Below are positions 17,955-26,557 of a stretch of 64,000 nt of DNA, in pieces. Below the pieces are notes generated by a model. It was not told the DNA's origin. It ran no database searches and saw only the letters and a program-made list of their open reading frames with translations. Source of the DNA: Solimonas aquatica (lineage in GTDB: Bacteria; Pseudomonadota; Gammaproteobacteria; Nevskiales; Nevskiaceae); the NCBI RefSeq assembly GCF_900111015.1, contig NZ_FOFS01000013.1, positions 1 to 64,000 on the forward strand, read 5' to 3'. Every line of letters begins with the position of its first letter. The first letter of the stretch is position 1. The translations under genes and the position numbers were made by a program.

Positions 17955-18146
17955 TTCCCACGCTCCCAGCCTGCGACGCCATCGCAGGCTGAAGGCTGGG
18001 TGAGGCACGCCACTCAATCAAGCTGCACCGCTTGTCGATGGCCCGCCGCCTCACCCTGACCCGCTCCCCGATCGCGACGCGATGAGGGAGCGGGGATTGT
18101 CGTTCCTTCTCTGCTGCAGACCTTCATCGGTCATTCCCGCGCAGCG
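17955..18146. repeat. Dispersed intergenic repeat, copy 1 (two hairpins)
   Basis: Same orientation and layout as 20550-20740. Hairpin 1 is AGCCTGCGA/TCGCAGGCT. Hairpin 2 is CCCGCTCC (18060-18067) paired with GGAGCGGG (18087-18094), with ATCGC/GCGAT inside. A nearly identical tail GTTCCTTCTCTGCTGCAGACCT follows in part, and then a GTCATTCCCGC palindrome. It fills most of the gap between the DUF1330 gene and the flavin oxidoreductase gene. No gene is seen here. Confidence 0.8.
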
Positions 18147-18163
18147 GGAACGCAGGCGCCCGC

Positions 18164-19282
18164 TCACACAAAGCTCGCCAGCGCCTCCGGCGTGAAGCGT
18201 TTCATCTCGTCCCAGCGGCCCGCGCGCACCTTCGCCGCCCAGTCGGAATCGACGATCAGCGCGCGGCCCACCGCCACCAGATCGAATTCGCCGCGTGCCA
18301 TGCGCGCGGTCAGCGCGTCCAGGCGCGCAGGCTCGGATTCCTCGCCCTTGAAGACGTGAATGAAATCACCCGACAGCCCCACCGAGCCGACGCTGATGGT
18401 CAGCGCGCCGGTGAGCTTCTTGGCCCAGCCCGCGAAGTTCAGGCCCTGCTCGCCGTCGATCTCGGGAAACTCCGCGGTCCAGAAGCGCCGCTGCGAGCAG
18501 TGCAGCACGTCCACACCGGCTTCCACCAGCGGCAGCAACCAGTCGCTCATCTCCTGCGGGCTCGACGCCAGACGCGCCTGATAGTCCTGCTGCTTCCACT
18601 GGCTCACGCGCAGGATGATGGGATAGTCCGGCCCCACGGCCTGGCGGATGCTGGCCACCAGCTCGGCGGCGAAGCGTGAACGCTGCTGGAGCGTGGCACC
18701 GCCATAACGGTCTTCACGCCGATTGGTGCCGCCCCAGAAGAACTGGTCGATCAGATAACCATGCGCGCCGTGCAGCTCGATGGTGTCGAAGCCCAGGCGC
18801 TTGGCATCCACCGCCGCGCGCACGAAGGCCGCGACGCAGTCGGCCACGTCTTCCTCGCGCATCGCCTTGCCGCGCGGCTTCCCCGGCGCCAGCAGGCCGG
18901 ACGGACTTTCCATGGGCACCGGCGGCTGCCAGTCGGCGGTGAGACTGCTCACCGCACCCACATGCCAGAGCTGCGGCCCCATCGCCGCGCCGGCCGCGTG
19001 CACGGCCTCGATCACCCGCTGCCAGCCGGCCAGCGCCGCGCCATGGAAGAACGGCGCGCCCGGATCATTGCGCGAAGCCGGATGTTCCACCACGGCGCCT
19101 TCGGACAGGATCAGGCCCACCTCGCCCTCGGCGCGGCGACGGTAGTAGTCCACATGCGCGGCGCCGGGCAGCCCGTCCTGCGCAAACGAGCGCGTCATCG
19201 GCGCCATCACGATGCGATTCTTCAGTTGCAGCGACTTGATGCGCAGCGGCTGGAACAGCACCCCGGTCAAGGCCTGCGACAC
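18164..19282 (-). CDS. Old yellow enzyme family NADH:flavin oxidoreductase
   Basis: 372 aa. FMN-binding (beta/alpha)8 barrel of the OYE/XenA type: NRIVMAPMTRS at the N-terminus, IELHGAHGYLIDQFF (substrate-binding His pair), NRREDRYGG, and VGRALIVDSDW at the C-terminus. The family reduces activated C=C bonds of enones or enoyl compounds with NAD(P)H. The GTG start has AGGAG 6 bp upstream. It lies 74 bp downstream of the double hot-dog dehydratase and probably shares its message. Repeat copies lie on both sides of this two-gene block. Confidence 0.9.
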   Translation of the reverse strand: MSQALTGVLFQPLRIKSLQLKNRIVMAPMTRSFAQDGLPGAAHVDYYRRRAEGEVGLILSEGAVVEHPASRNDPGAPFFHGAALAGWQRVIEAVHAAGAAMGPQLWHVGAVSSLTADWQPPVPMESPSGLLAPGKPRGKAMREEDVADCVAAFVRAAVDAKRLGFDTIELHGAHGYLIDQFFWGGTNRREDRYGGATLQQRSRFAAELVASIRQAVGPDYPIILRVSQWKQQDYQARLASSPQEMSDWLLPLVEAGVDVLHCSQRRFWTAEFPEIDGEQGLNFAGWAKKLTGALTISVGSVGLSGDFIHVFKGEESEPARLDALTARMARGEFDLVAVGRALIVDSDWAAKVRAGRWDEMKRFTPEALASFV

Positions 19283-19356
19283 CGCAATCTCCTCAGGAAA
19301 AGAAGCGACCGCGCGTACGCGGCCGCCAATTCACACTGCAACTGTTGCGCGCGCAC

Positions 19357-20493
19357 TCAGCGCGCACGGCTCGGCAGCTCCACCACCGCGATGCCGCTGG
19401 CGGACAGCTCGCCGCGATGGGTGAGCGCCTTCTGGCTGATCTCCACCAGATGCTGGCCCTTGTCCACGTACTTGCGCGTCACCACGCCGTCGATGATCAC
19501 CACATCGCCGTCGGGATTGTGGCGGCGGATCTGGCTCTTGGCCTTGCGCAGGAAACCATCGTCGCCGGCCCAGTTGGTGATCTGGTGCGTGAGCCAGGAG
19601 CAGCGCTCCGGGCCGTAGTCGTAAGCGCCCGGCGCGCCGACTTCCAGCGCGAAGGCCTCGTCCCAATGCACGCGCTCCGGACAGTCCGGCACGCCGAAGC
19701 GGTTCTTGATGCCGGTGCCGGGATGCTTCTGCTGCATCTTCCAGGCGAGCTTGTTGGCGCGGATGTACAGACCGCCCCAGCCCTGCGCGTAGCAGATGAA
19801 GCCGGTGACCGTCATCGGCCCCTTCATCATGCGCGGCAGCGCCTCGCCTTCCTGCACGTCTTCCCAGTAGCGGGTCTTGCCGCCGCGAATCTCCTCGGCC
19901 TCGTAGAGCTTGTAGAACTCATCGAGCTGCGCCTGCGTGAAGGGCTCCACCTTGCCCTTGACCTCGGTGTACTTGGTGCCGCGCTCGCGCGCCTCGTCGC
20001 GGTCGGTGCGGAACACCCAGCTGTCGGCACCGGCCACCTGATCGCCGTGCTGGTTGTAGAAGTCCACGTGATAGATCTGCTGGAAGGAGCGGCCGGCGAA
20101 CTTGGTCTGATGCTCGACCAGATCCTTCAGATAAGCCTGCGTGCTGATCACATCATTGCGCAGCACCGGCTTGTGCCAGGTCCAGTCGGCACCGGCCCAC
20201 ATCGCATGCACGCCGGACAAGCCGCCGCAGTAGCCGGAGATGATGCGGCTGGTGGAAAACAGGAAGCTGGGCAGCGCCACGATGCTGCCGTAGCGGGTCT
20301 TGTTGGCGTACTCCGGATCGCACCACAGCGGATTGTCGTCACCGATGCCCTGCGCGTAATGCCGGATCGCATCGCGCGTGGCCTCGTAGTTCCAGGGCTC
20401 CAGCGTGTTTTCGATCTTCACGCCGATGCGCTTGCGCAGCTCGTCGAGACCTTCTTCGGTGATCTTGGGGAAGCGATTGGTGCCGTCTGCCAT
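19357..20493 (-). CDS. Double hot-dog (FAS1-like dehydratase/MaoC) protein
   Basis: 378 aa from this ATG, which has AGGAG 8 bp upstream; an ATG two codons earlier (20499) has too short a spacing. The N-terminal half resembles the FAS1-like dehydratase domain (RHYAQGIGDDNPLWCDPEYA). The C-terminal half is a second hot-dog fold (GPMTVTGFICYAQGWG, RHNPDGDVVIIDGVV). Such two-domain proteins hydrate or dehydrate acyl-CoA esters. A paralog lies at 34926. The neighbours (OYE, acyl-CoA ligase, CoA-transferase, SDR) fit a beta-oxidation-like sequence on an unusual acyl-CoA. Confidence 0.85.
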   Translation of the reverse strand: MADGTNRFPKITEEGLDELRKRIGVKIENTLEPWNYEATRDAIRHYAQGIGDDNPLWCDPEYANKTRYGSIVALPSFLFSTSRIISGYCGGLSGVHAMWAGADWTWHKPVLRNDVISTQAYLKDLVEHQTKFAGRSFQQIYHVDFYNQHGDQVAGADSWVFRTDRDEARERGTKYTEVKGKVEPFTQAQLDEFYKLYEAEEIRGGKTRYWEDVQEGEALPRMMKGPMTVTGFICYAQGWGGLYIRANKLAWKMQQKHPGTGIKNRFGVPDCPERVHWDEAFALEVGAPGAYDYGPERCSWLTHQITNWAGDDGFLRKAKSQIRRHNPDGDVVIIDGVVTRKYVDKGQHLVEISQKALTHRGELSASGIAVVELPSRAR

Positions 20494-20549
20494 CTTCATC
20501 TCTCCTGAACAAATTCCGCCGGGCCTGGGCCCCAGGCCGCCATCGAATC

Positions 20550-20740
20550 CAGCTCCCGCTCCCTCCGACGCCGTCGCAGGGAGACGGTGGGGTTGAGGGG
20601 GACGCCGCCTGATTGAGCTTGCTCACTCCGCGCAGGCGCCTGCCCCCTCACCCTTGCCCTCTCCCCCATCGCGATGCGATGAGGGAGAGGGGACTGTTGT
20701 TCCTTCTCCGCTGCAAACCTTCATCTGTCATTCCCGTCCA
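20550..20740. repeat. Dispersed intergenic repeat, copy 2 (two hairpins)
   Basis: Partner of 17955-18146, same orientation. Hairpin 2 is CCCTCTCC (20657-20664) paired with GGAGAGGG (20684-20691): where copy 1 has a G-C pair, this copy has T-A, so the pairing is kept. GTTCCTTCTCCGCTGCAAACC and TTCATCTGTCATTCCCG follow, as in copy 1. It occupies the gap between the hot-dog protein gene and the acyl-CoA ligase gene. No gene is seen. Confidence 0.8.
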
Positions 20741-20765
20741 CGCGCTCGCGCGCCGGCATCCACGC

Positions 20766-22319
20766 TCAGGCCCGGGCCGCCGCCTCGCGCTCGCGCAGCA
20801 CCTTGCGATTGACCTTGCCGGCCGGCGTCTTGGGCAGTTCGGCGACAAAGGCGATATGCCGGGGAAACTCGTGCTGGCTCAGGCGCTCGCGCGTGAAGTT
20901 CTTCAGCTCGTCGGCATAGGCCTCGCCGGCCGCGCGCGCGCTGACGATGAAGGCCTTGGCCACCTGGCCGCGCGTGTCGTCGGGCACGCCGATCACGGCG
21001 GCCTCGCGCACATCGGGATGCTTGAGCAGGGTGGCTTCAATCTCCACCGCGCTCATGGTCCAGCCGGCGGAAATGATCACGTCATCAGCACGACCGCAGT
21101 GATACAGATAGCCCTCGGCATCACGCCTGGCGAGATCCTTGGTGGTCTCCCAGTGATCCTTCTTCCACAGCATCAGCTCGCCCACCACGCCCGGCGCCGC
21201 CGGCGTGCCATCGCGGTTCTGCACCTGCAGCTTCAGGCCCGGCACCGGCTTGCCCAGCGAACCGGGCTTGACCTGGAAGTCGGGCGCGCCGGGATAGTTC
21301 ACCAGCACCACGCCGATCTCGGTGGTGCCGTACATGCTGCAGGCCGGCACCCGGAAGGTCTGCTCGATGAATTCCAGCGTCGCCGGATCGATGGGCTCGC
21401 CGGTAAAGGACAGCTTGTTGATGAAGAAGCGATACGCGCCGGCCCGACCGGTGTTCTTCATCATGCGGTAGTGCGTGGCCGCCGCCGACAGGTTGGTGAT
21501 CTCGAAATCCTGCAGCGCCTGCATCAGCCGCAGCGCGTCGAAGCGGCCGGAGAAGGTACCGGTGCTCACGCCCAGGGCCAGCGGCGCCAGCGTGCCGTGC
21601 CAGAGGCCGTGCCCCCAGGCCGGCGAGGACGGGCAGAAGTATTCATCGCCGGGGCGGATGCCGGTGCCGTACAGCGCCGCGAACATCAGGGTGACGAGGG
21701 CGCGATGCGTGTGCTTCACCGCCGCCGGCAGTTCGCGCGTGGTGCCCGAGGTGTACTGGAACACCGCCAGATCATCGGCGCGGCTGCGCGGCTGATAGCG
21801 CGCGGGGTAAGACTCCAGCTGCCGCAGCAGCGCCTCGTCGGCCACCACCACGCGCACGCCGGGCAGCTGCCGCGCCATCGCGGCTTTTTCGGCATTGCTG
21901 ATCAGCAGGCGCGGCGCGCAGTCGTCCATGCGCAGGCGCAGACCATCCAGACCAAACAGGGTGAACAGCGGCACGCTGATGGCGCCCATCAGCATCGCGC
22001 CGAACAGGCTCACGTAAAACGGCAGCGAGGGCTCCAGCATGAAGGCGATGCGATCGCCGGGCTTGATGCCCTGCGCTTCCAGCCAGTGCGCAAAGCGCGA
22101 GGCCCCGGCGGCCAGCGCATCGAAGCTCAGGATCTCGTCGCGGCCATCGGCATGCGCGATGCGCACCGCCGCGCGCCGGCTGCCATCGGCATGCCGCAGG
22201 ATGCATTCATGCGCGATGTTGAACCGTTCACGGTCACCGTCGAACAAGTCCCACAGCGCCTGCGAACTGGCGTGCTGCTGGGCATCGGCGTAACGGATGT
22301 AGTCGGTGAGCTTGGGCAT
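20766..22319 (-). CDS. AMP-dependent acyl-CoA synthetase (ligase)
   Basis: 517 aa ANL-superfamily enzyme that would activate a carboxylic acid as acyl-AMP and then acyl-CoA. Motifs: P-loop YTSGTTRELPAAVKHTH (a variant of TSGTTGxPKG with one extra residue; I recall it as shared by a subgroup), YGTTE (A5), the Asp of CGRADDVIISAGW, and the C-terminal catalytic Lys in PAGKVNRKVL. It is the first gene of the leftward group and is divergent from the IclR-type regulator, which suggests regulation from the gap at 22320-22447. The substrate acid is unknown. Confidence 0.9.
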   Translation of the reverse strand: MPKLTDYIRYADAQQHASSQALWDLFDGDRERFNIAHECILRHADGSRRAAVRIAHADGRDEILSFDALAAGASRFAHWLEAQGIKPGDRIAFMLEPSLPFYVSLFGAMLMGAISVPLFTLFGLDGLRLRMDDCAPRLLISNAEKAAMARQLPGVRVVVADEALLRQLESYPARYQPRSRADDLAVFQYTSGTTRELPAAVKHTHRALVTLMFAALYGTGIRPGDEYFCPSSPAWGHGLWHGTLAPLALGVSTGTFSGRFDALRLMQALQDFEITNLSAAATHYRMMKNTGRAGAYRFFINKLSFTGEPIDPATLEFIEQTFRVPACSMYGTTEIGVVLVNYPGAPDFQVKPGSLGKPVPGLKLQVQNRDGTPAAPGVVGELMLWKKDHWETTKDLARRDAEGYLYHCGRADDVIISAGWTMSAVEIEATLLKHPDVREAAVIGVPDDTRGQVAKAFIVSARAAGEAYADELKNFTRERLSQHEFPRHIAFVAELPKTPAGKVNRKVLREREAAARA

Positions 22320-22404
22320 CGATCAGAGCTGGTGTCCGGGCGCGGTCCTGGCCGCCTCCCCTTGCCGCGGCACTATGCCCGAGCAATTGCAGATAATGAA
22401 ATTA

Positions 22405-22420
22405 CTTCGATATATTGAAG
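22405..22420. promoter_or_regulatory. Near-palindromic operator candidate between acyl-CoA ligase and iclR genes
   Basis: CTTCGATATATTGAAG matches its reverse complement at 14 of 16 positions. It lies in the only A+T-rich patch of the 128-bp divergent gap, 27 bp before the IclR start. IclR-family proteins bind short palindromes near their own promoters, so this is a reasonable operator; no binding data are available. Confidence 0.5.
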
Positions 22421-22447
22421 ACTCCAGCCGCCCCCGGGAACAGCACC

Positions 22448-23260
22448 ATGAGCGAAGTCCGCAGCCGCAGCACCCGCCCCGACCGTGAACTGGCCAAGGC
22501 CGTGCAGGCCAGCAAGGCGCCGGCGATCTCGCGCGCCGCCGCCGTGCTGCGCCTGCTGGGCAAGAGCGACGCGCCGCTGGGTCTGCAGACCATTGCGCGC
22601 GAACTGGGCCTGGTGCCCAGCACCTGTCTGTACGTGCTGCGTGCGCTGGTGGCCGAAGAGTTCGTGGCCTTCGACCTCGACACCAAGCGCTATTCGCTGG
22701 AAGCCGGCGTGCTGACCCTGGCGCGGCACTGGCTGCGTCGCAACCGCTTCAACGATCTGGCGCAGGCCGCCCTGGAACGCATCAGCAAGACCTTCGACGT
22801 GACCATGATGGGCGTGCAGATCGTGGGCCTGGAGCACATCGTGGTGGTGGCCTGCTCGCAATCGGGCGCCAATCTGCAGGTCAGCGCGCAGATCGGCAGC
22901 CGCTTCCCGGCGCTGATCAGCGCCACCGGCCGCTGCATCGCCGCCTTCGGCAATCATCCCGAGGAAGAACTCAAGAGCCGCTTCAAGGAGCTGCGCTGGG
23001 ATCATCCGCCCGGCTTCGAGGAATGGCTCAAGCAGGTGGCGCGCGTGCGTGCGCAGGGTTTTGCCGTGGACGATGGCCACTACATCGCCGGCGTCACCGT
23101 GGTGGCCGCGCCGGTGTGGAAATCCCGCGAGCGCCCGAGCCACGCGCTGGTGGCCATCGGCATCGGCAGCAATCTCAAGCGCAGAGGCCTGCCGGCCCTG
23201 CAGCAGGAACTGCTCGGTGCCGCCCGCACGCTGTCCACGCAGCTCTGCGGCGAAGTCTGA
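22448..23260 (+). CDS. IclR-family transcriptional regulator
   Basis: 270 aa. The N-terminal winged helix-turn-helix is at about 35-95 (ISRAAAVLRLLG, LGLQTIARELGLVPSTCLYVLRALV), and the C-terminal GAF-like effector domain is at about 110-265 (FPALISATGRCIAAF). IclR proteins sense small catabolic intermediates. It is divergent from the acyl-CoA ligase at 22319 and probably controls the leftward operon down to 15409. The ATG at 22448 was preferred over an upstream in-frame codon because it matches the usual N-terminal length. It converges on an SDR gene 13 bp away. Confidence 0.9.
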   Translation: MSEVRSRSTRPDRELAKAVQASKAPAISRAAAVLRLLGKSDAPLGLQTIARELGLVPSTCLYVLRALVAEEFVAFDLDTKRYSLEAGVLTLARHWLRRNRFNDLAQAALERISKTFDVTMMGVQIVGLEHIVVVACSQSGANLQVSAQIGSRFPALISATGRCIAAFGNHPEEELKSRFKELRWDHPPGFEEWLKQVARVRAQGFAVDDGHYIAGVTVVAAPVWKSRERPSHALVAIGIGSNLKRRGLPALQQELLGAARTLSTQLCGEV

Positions 23261-23273
23261 GCAGCGCGCGGGC

Positions 23274-24077
23274 TCAGTCCTGACCGAACACGCTCCGGCT
23301 CGCGCGATCGATCATCAGCACCCGCTGGCGGCGCGCCGCTGCGGAGCTGGTGGCGAAGCCGGTCTCGTCCTCGGTCTGGCCGTAGTTGTAGACCGGGCCG
23401 TGCGGCAGCTGCGCCAGGCTCAGGCGCGCCACGGTGTCGGCCTCGGGCAGATTGTCCGGCACCGGCAAGCCTTTTTGCTGCAAGAGCTGACGCAGCGCCG
23501 GCGTATCGACGCGGCCCGGTGCGGCATACAGCACGTCCACGCCCTGCGTCCGCAGCTCGGCCCATAGCGATTCGGCGAAGCAGAGACCGAAGGCCTTGGC
23601 GCCCGCATACAGCGACATGAAGCTGCCGCCGCCATAACAGGCACCGGAACCCATGAGCAGCACGCCGCCCCGGCCGCGCTGACGCATGCCTTTCGCAAAG
23701 TGATGCGTGCAGCGCACGGTGCAGCCGATGGTCTGCGCCAGCAGGCTCTCCCACACCGCAAGCTCACGATCCAGAAAACGTGCGCCATTGGGATCGGCAC
23801 CGGCATTGGCGATGAACAAACCCACTTCACGCACGCCCACTACAGCGACGATGCGATCCGCCGCATCCGGCGCACTCAGATCCTGGCTGAGAATCTCGCA
23901 GCGCACACCGCTTTGCGCATGAATCTCCGCCGCCAGCGCACGCAAGGGCGCCTCGCGACGTGCGACCAGCACACTGGCGATGCCCTGCGCCGCCAGTTCG
24001 CGGGCGAAGGCGCGGCCCGTGCCTTCCGAAGCACCGGTGATGACCGCCCAGGGTCCGTAACGCGCTGGCAGATTCAT
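23274..24077 (-). CDS. Short-chain dehydrogenase/reductase
   Basis: 267 aa. The cofactor motif is GASEGTGRAFA (15-25), followed by NAG (91-93), with catalytic Ser144, Tyr157 and Lys161 (YAGAK). The C-terminal 40 residues after about 225 are rather polar (YGQTEDETGF). The ATG at 24077 begins immediately before the Rossmann fold and has GGGA 8 bp upstream; the open frame extends further but its extra residues look non-native. A single-gene unit; the substrate is not known. Confidence 0.83.
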   Translation of the reverse strand: MNLPARYGPWAVITGASEGTGRAFARELAAQGIASVLVARREAPLRALAAEIHAQSGVRCEILSQDLSAPDAADRIVAVVGVREVGLFIANAGADPNGARFLDRELAVWESLLAQTIGCTVRCTHHFAKGMRQRGRGGVLLMGSGACYGGGSFMSLYAGAKAFGLCFAESLWAELRTQGVDVLYAAPGRVDTPALRQLLQQKGLPVPDNLPEADTVARLSLAQLPHGPVYNYGQTEDETGFATSSAAARRQRVLMIDRASRSVFGQD

Positions 24078-24304
24078 CTCATTTGTCCCGAGCATCATCC
24101 AAAGCAGCCTCCAGGCGCAGCCGCGCTTGCAGGCCGACTTTAAGCGCGATATCACAACAGACAAGCCGCGCCGGCCCAGCGACGACACCAAGTCCCGCCA
24201 TCAACAGCATCGGGTCTCGCCGGCACCGCAGCCGCCACCGGATCTCGCGGCGCCAGCGCGCACGGCAGATGCCGGCGCGGGAATAAAAAGCGAAAGGGAG
24301 GAGC

Positions 24305-25165
24305 ATGCAGCGCATCAGCCTCGACGGCCTGAGCATCGCCTACGAACTGCACGGCAGCGTCGGTGCTCCTGCCATCGCCCTCACGCCCGGCGGGCGTTTT
24401 GCCATGGACAGCCCCGGCTTGCCGGAACTGGCGCAGGCGCTTGCCGCCGCCGGCCGGCGCGTGCTGCTCTGGGACCGGCCCAATTGCGGCGCCTCCGACC
24501 TCAGCTTCGAAGGCGATGGTGAATCCGCGCTGCAGGCGCGCAGCCTGATTGCGCTGATCGAGGCACTGCAGCTGGGCCCCACCGCACTGGCCGCCGGTTC
24601 GGCAGGCTCGCGCGTGTCACTGCTGGCCGCCGCGCTCGCACCGCAGACGATCTCGCATCTGGCGCTGTGGTGGATCAGCGGCGGCCTGCTCAGCCAGATC
24701 TCGCTGGCCAACTACTACTGCTTCGAATCCGCGCTCGCCGCCAGTCGCGGCGGCATGGCTGCGGTGGCCACGCTGCCGGCCTGGGCGCTGCAGCTCCAGC
24801 GCAATCCGCGCAATCGCGAAATCCTGCTGGCGCAGGCGCCTGCGGCCTTCATCGCAAAGATGGAGCGCTGGGCCGCCGCCTTTCTGCCTGAACCGGGCTC
24901 GCCCATTCCCGGCATGCGCGCCGCGGATTACGCGCGTCTGACCATGCCGGTGCTGATTCTGCGCAATGGTCTGAGCGATCTCAGCCACCCCCGCGCCACC
25001 AGCGAAGCCCTCGCACGCCTGCTTGCGCATGCCGAAGTGCGCGATCCGCCCTGGCCCGACGATGAATGGAACCAGCGCTCCGCCTACGCCGCGCAGCACG
25101 GCAGCGGCCACTTCGCGGGCTGGCCGGTGCTGGCGCCGCTGCTGCTGGCGTTCACGGCACGATGA
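24305..25165 (+). CDS. Alpha/beta hydrolase
   Basis: 286 aa with a strong ribosome site (GGGAGGAG) just upstream. LLWDRPNCGASD matches the strand-4 region of the fold, AGSAGS carries the nucleophile Ser99, LILRNGLSDLSHP the acid region and HGSGHFAGWP the catalytic His. There is no signal peptide. The stop overlaps the ATG of the epimerase-like gene (ATGA), so the two are coupled. It may hydrolyse an ester or C-C bond; the substrate cannot be read. Confidence 0.84.
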   Translation: MQRISLDGLSIAYELHGSVGAPAIALTPGGRFAMDSPGLPELAQALAAAGRRVLLWDRPNCGASDLSFEGDGESALQARSLIALIEALQLGPTALAAGSAGSRVSLLAAALAPQTISHLALWWISGGLLSQISLANYYCFESALAASRGGMAAVATLPAWALQLQRNPRNREILLAQAPAAFIAKMERWAAAFLPEPGSPIPGMRAADYARLTMPVLILRNGLSDLSHPRATSEALARLLAHAEVRDPPWPDDEWNQRSAYAAQHGSGHFAGWPVLAPLLLAFTAR

Positions 25166-26259
25166 AGCAAGCGCTGCGCGGGCCTGACAAGAACCATCAC
25201 CACCGAACAGCCGCTCAAGGCGCGCAAACCGACCAGACCGTGGACAACCAGACCTACCCATCCCTGCTCAGCAAACCCGTACTCGTCGCCGGCGCCAGCG
25301 GTTTCGTCGGCAGCCACATCGCACGCCAGCTCCGCGCCCAAGGCCGCCAGCTGCGCCTGCTGCTGCGCAAGAGCAGCAAGCTGGACGCGCTGCGTGATCT
25401 GAATGCCGAGATCGTCTACGGCGATGTGCTGGACCCTGCCTCGCTGCGCACCGCGATGGCCGGCTGCGGCAGCGTGTTCTACAGCGTGCTCGATCCGCGC
25501 TTCTGGCTCACGGACGCCACGCCGCTGTATCGCAACAATGTGGAAGGTTTGCGCAATGCCATCGACGCGGCGCTGGAATGCGGCGTGCAGCGCTTCATCT
25601 TCACCAGCACCATGGGCACGCTCGGCTTCAATCCCGATGGTGCGGTCACGGAAGACATTCCCTTCAACTGGTGCGACAAGGCTTCGCCCTACATCCTCAC
25701 CCGTCTGGAAGCCGAAACGCAGCTGCTGGCCGCCTGCCGCGAACGCGGCCTGCCCGGCGTCGCCCTGTGCATCGCCAACACCTACGGCCCGCAGGACTTC
25801 CAGCCCACGCCGCACGGCCAGATGCTGGCCGATGTCGCCTTCGGCCGCGCCACGCATGTGCTCGATTCCAGCCAGCCCACCGTGGACGTGCGCGACGCCG
25901 CCCAGGCCGCGCTGCTCGCCGAGCAATACGGCCGCGCCGGCGAGCGCTACATCATCGCCAATGAATACGTAAGCCAGGAACAGTTCTGCGCCCTGGCCTG
26001 CGCCGCCGGCGGCGGCAAGCCGCCGAAGCGCATCCCGCTGCGCACGGCCTACGTCATCGCCTGGGTGGTCGAACGCCTCTTCAAACTCGTCGACCGCAAG
26101 GACTCGCTGCTGAGCACCGATTCGGTATTCCTCTCCAATGCCTTTGGCCGCATGGATCACGGCAAGGCCAGCCGCGAGCTGCACTGGCAGCCGCGGCCGC
26201 TGGCGGAGACGATTCGCGATGCAGTGGCCTGGTACGCCAGCCAGCATCCGGCGACCTGA
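25162..26259 (+). CDS. NAD-dependent epimerase/dehydratase-family (extended SDR) protein
   Basis: 365 aa. LVAGASGFVGSHIA (41-54) is the Rossmann motif; TSTMGTLG and DVRDAAQAALLAEQYG are typical of 3-beta-HSD/dihydroflavonol-reductase-like extended SDRs. The active-site pair reads Tyr177-I-L-T-Arg181, so the usual YxxxK Lys appears to be Arg. The first 37 residues are hydrophilic and outside the fold; a GTG at 25240 is a possible shorter start. Translationally coupled to the hydrolase. Probably acts on a hydroxy/keto group of a lipid or cyclic compound. Confidence 0.85.
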   Translation: MKQALRGPDKNHHHRTAAQGAQTDQTVDNQTYPSLLSKPVLVAGASGFVGSHIARQLRAQGRQLRLLLRKSSKLDALRDLNAEIVYGDVLDPASLRTAMAGCGSVFYSVLDPRFWLTDATPLYRNNVEGLRNAIDAALECGVQRFIFTSTMGTLGFNPDGAVTEDIPFNWCDKASPYILTRLEAETQLLAACRERGLPGVALCIANTYGPQDFQPTPHGQMLADVAFGRATHVLDSSQPTVDVRDAAQAALLAEQYGRAGERYIIANEYVSQEQFCALACAAGGGKPPKRIPLRTAYVIAWVVERLFKLVDRKDSLLSTDSVFLSNAFGRMDHGKASRELHWQPRPLAETIRDAVAWYASQHPAT

Positions 26260-26325
26260 GCGCGGTGCCGGACAGAAGCGGCCCGGCAGCCGGGCGCCGG
26301 CCGCAGGGACGGCAGAAGCCGCGCA

Positions 26326-26514
26326 TCACAGCATCGACAGCTTGGCGACGATCTCCCGGATATCGGCCGAGGCGTCCATGACGCCGTGCCAGTCTTCCTT
26401 GCGCACGCAGAGGATCAGGTAGTCCTTCATCAATTGCAGGTCCTGCCGCAACTGACCGGAACGCTTGTCGAGTGACTCCCTGATCATTGGCACCGTCTGG
26501 ACCTCGGTTGGCAT
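26326..26514 (-). CDS. Small helical protein of unknown function
   Basis: 62 aa from an ATG with AGAGGA 6 bp upstream. The sequence is amphipathic and helical (SLDKRSGQLRQDLQLMKDYL, then DWHGVMDASADIREIVAKL). I do not recognise the family. It lies 43 bp downstream of the hemerythrin gene in the same direction and is probably co-transcribed, so it may act with it. Confidence 0.65.
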   Translation of the reverse strand: MPTEVQTVPMIRESLDKRSGQLRQDLQLMKDYLILCVRKEDWHGVMDASADIREIVAKLSML

Positions 26515-26557
26515 GGCCTGTCCTCTGCGAGGCTGCGCTTGATGCCGGGGGCGGGCT

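Noticed and set aside
24078-24304. Possible small gene between the SDR and the hydrolase
   Set aside because: Only short Arg-rich frames without ribosome sites; treated as a divergent promoter region with no clear signal.
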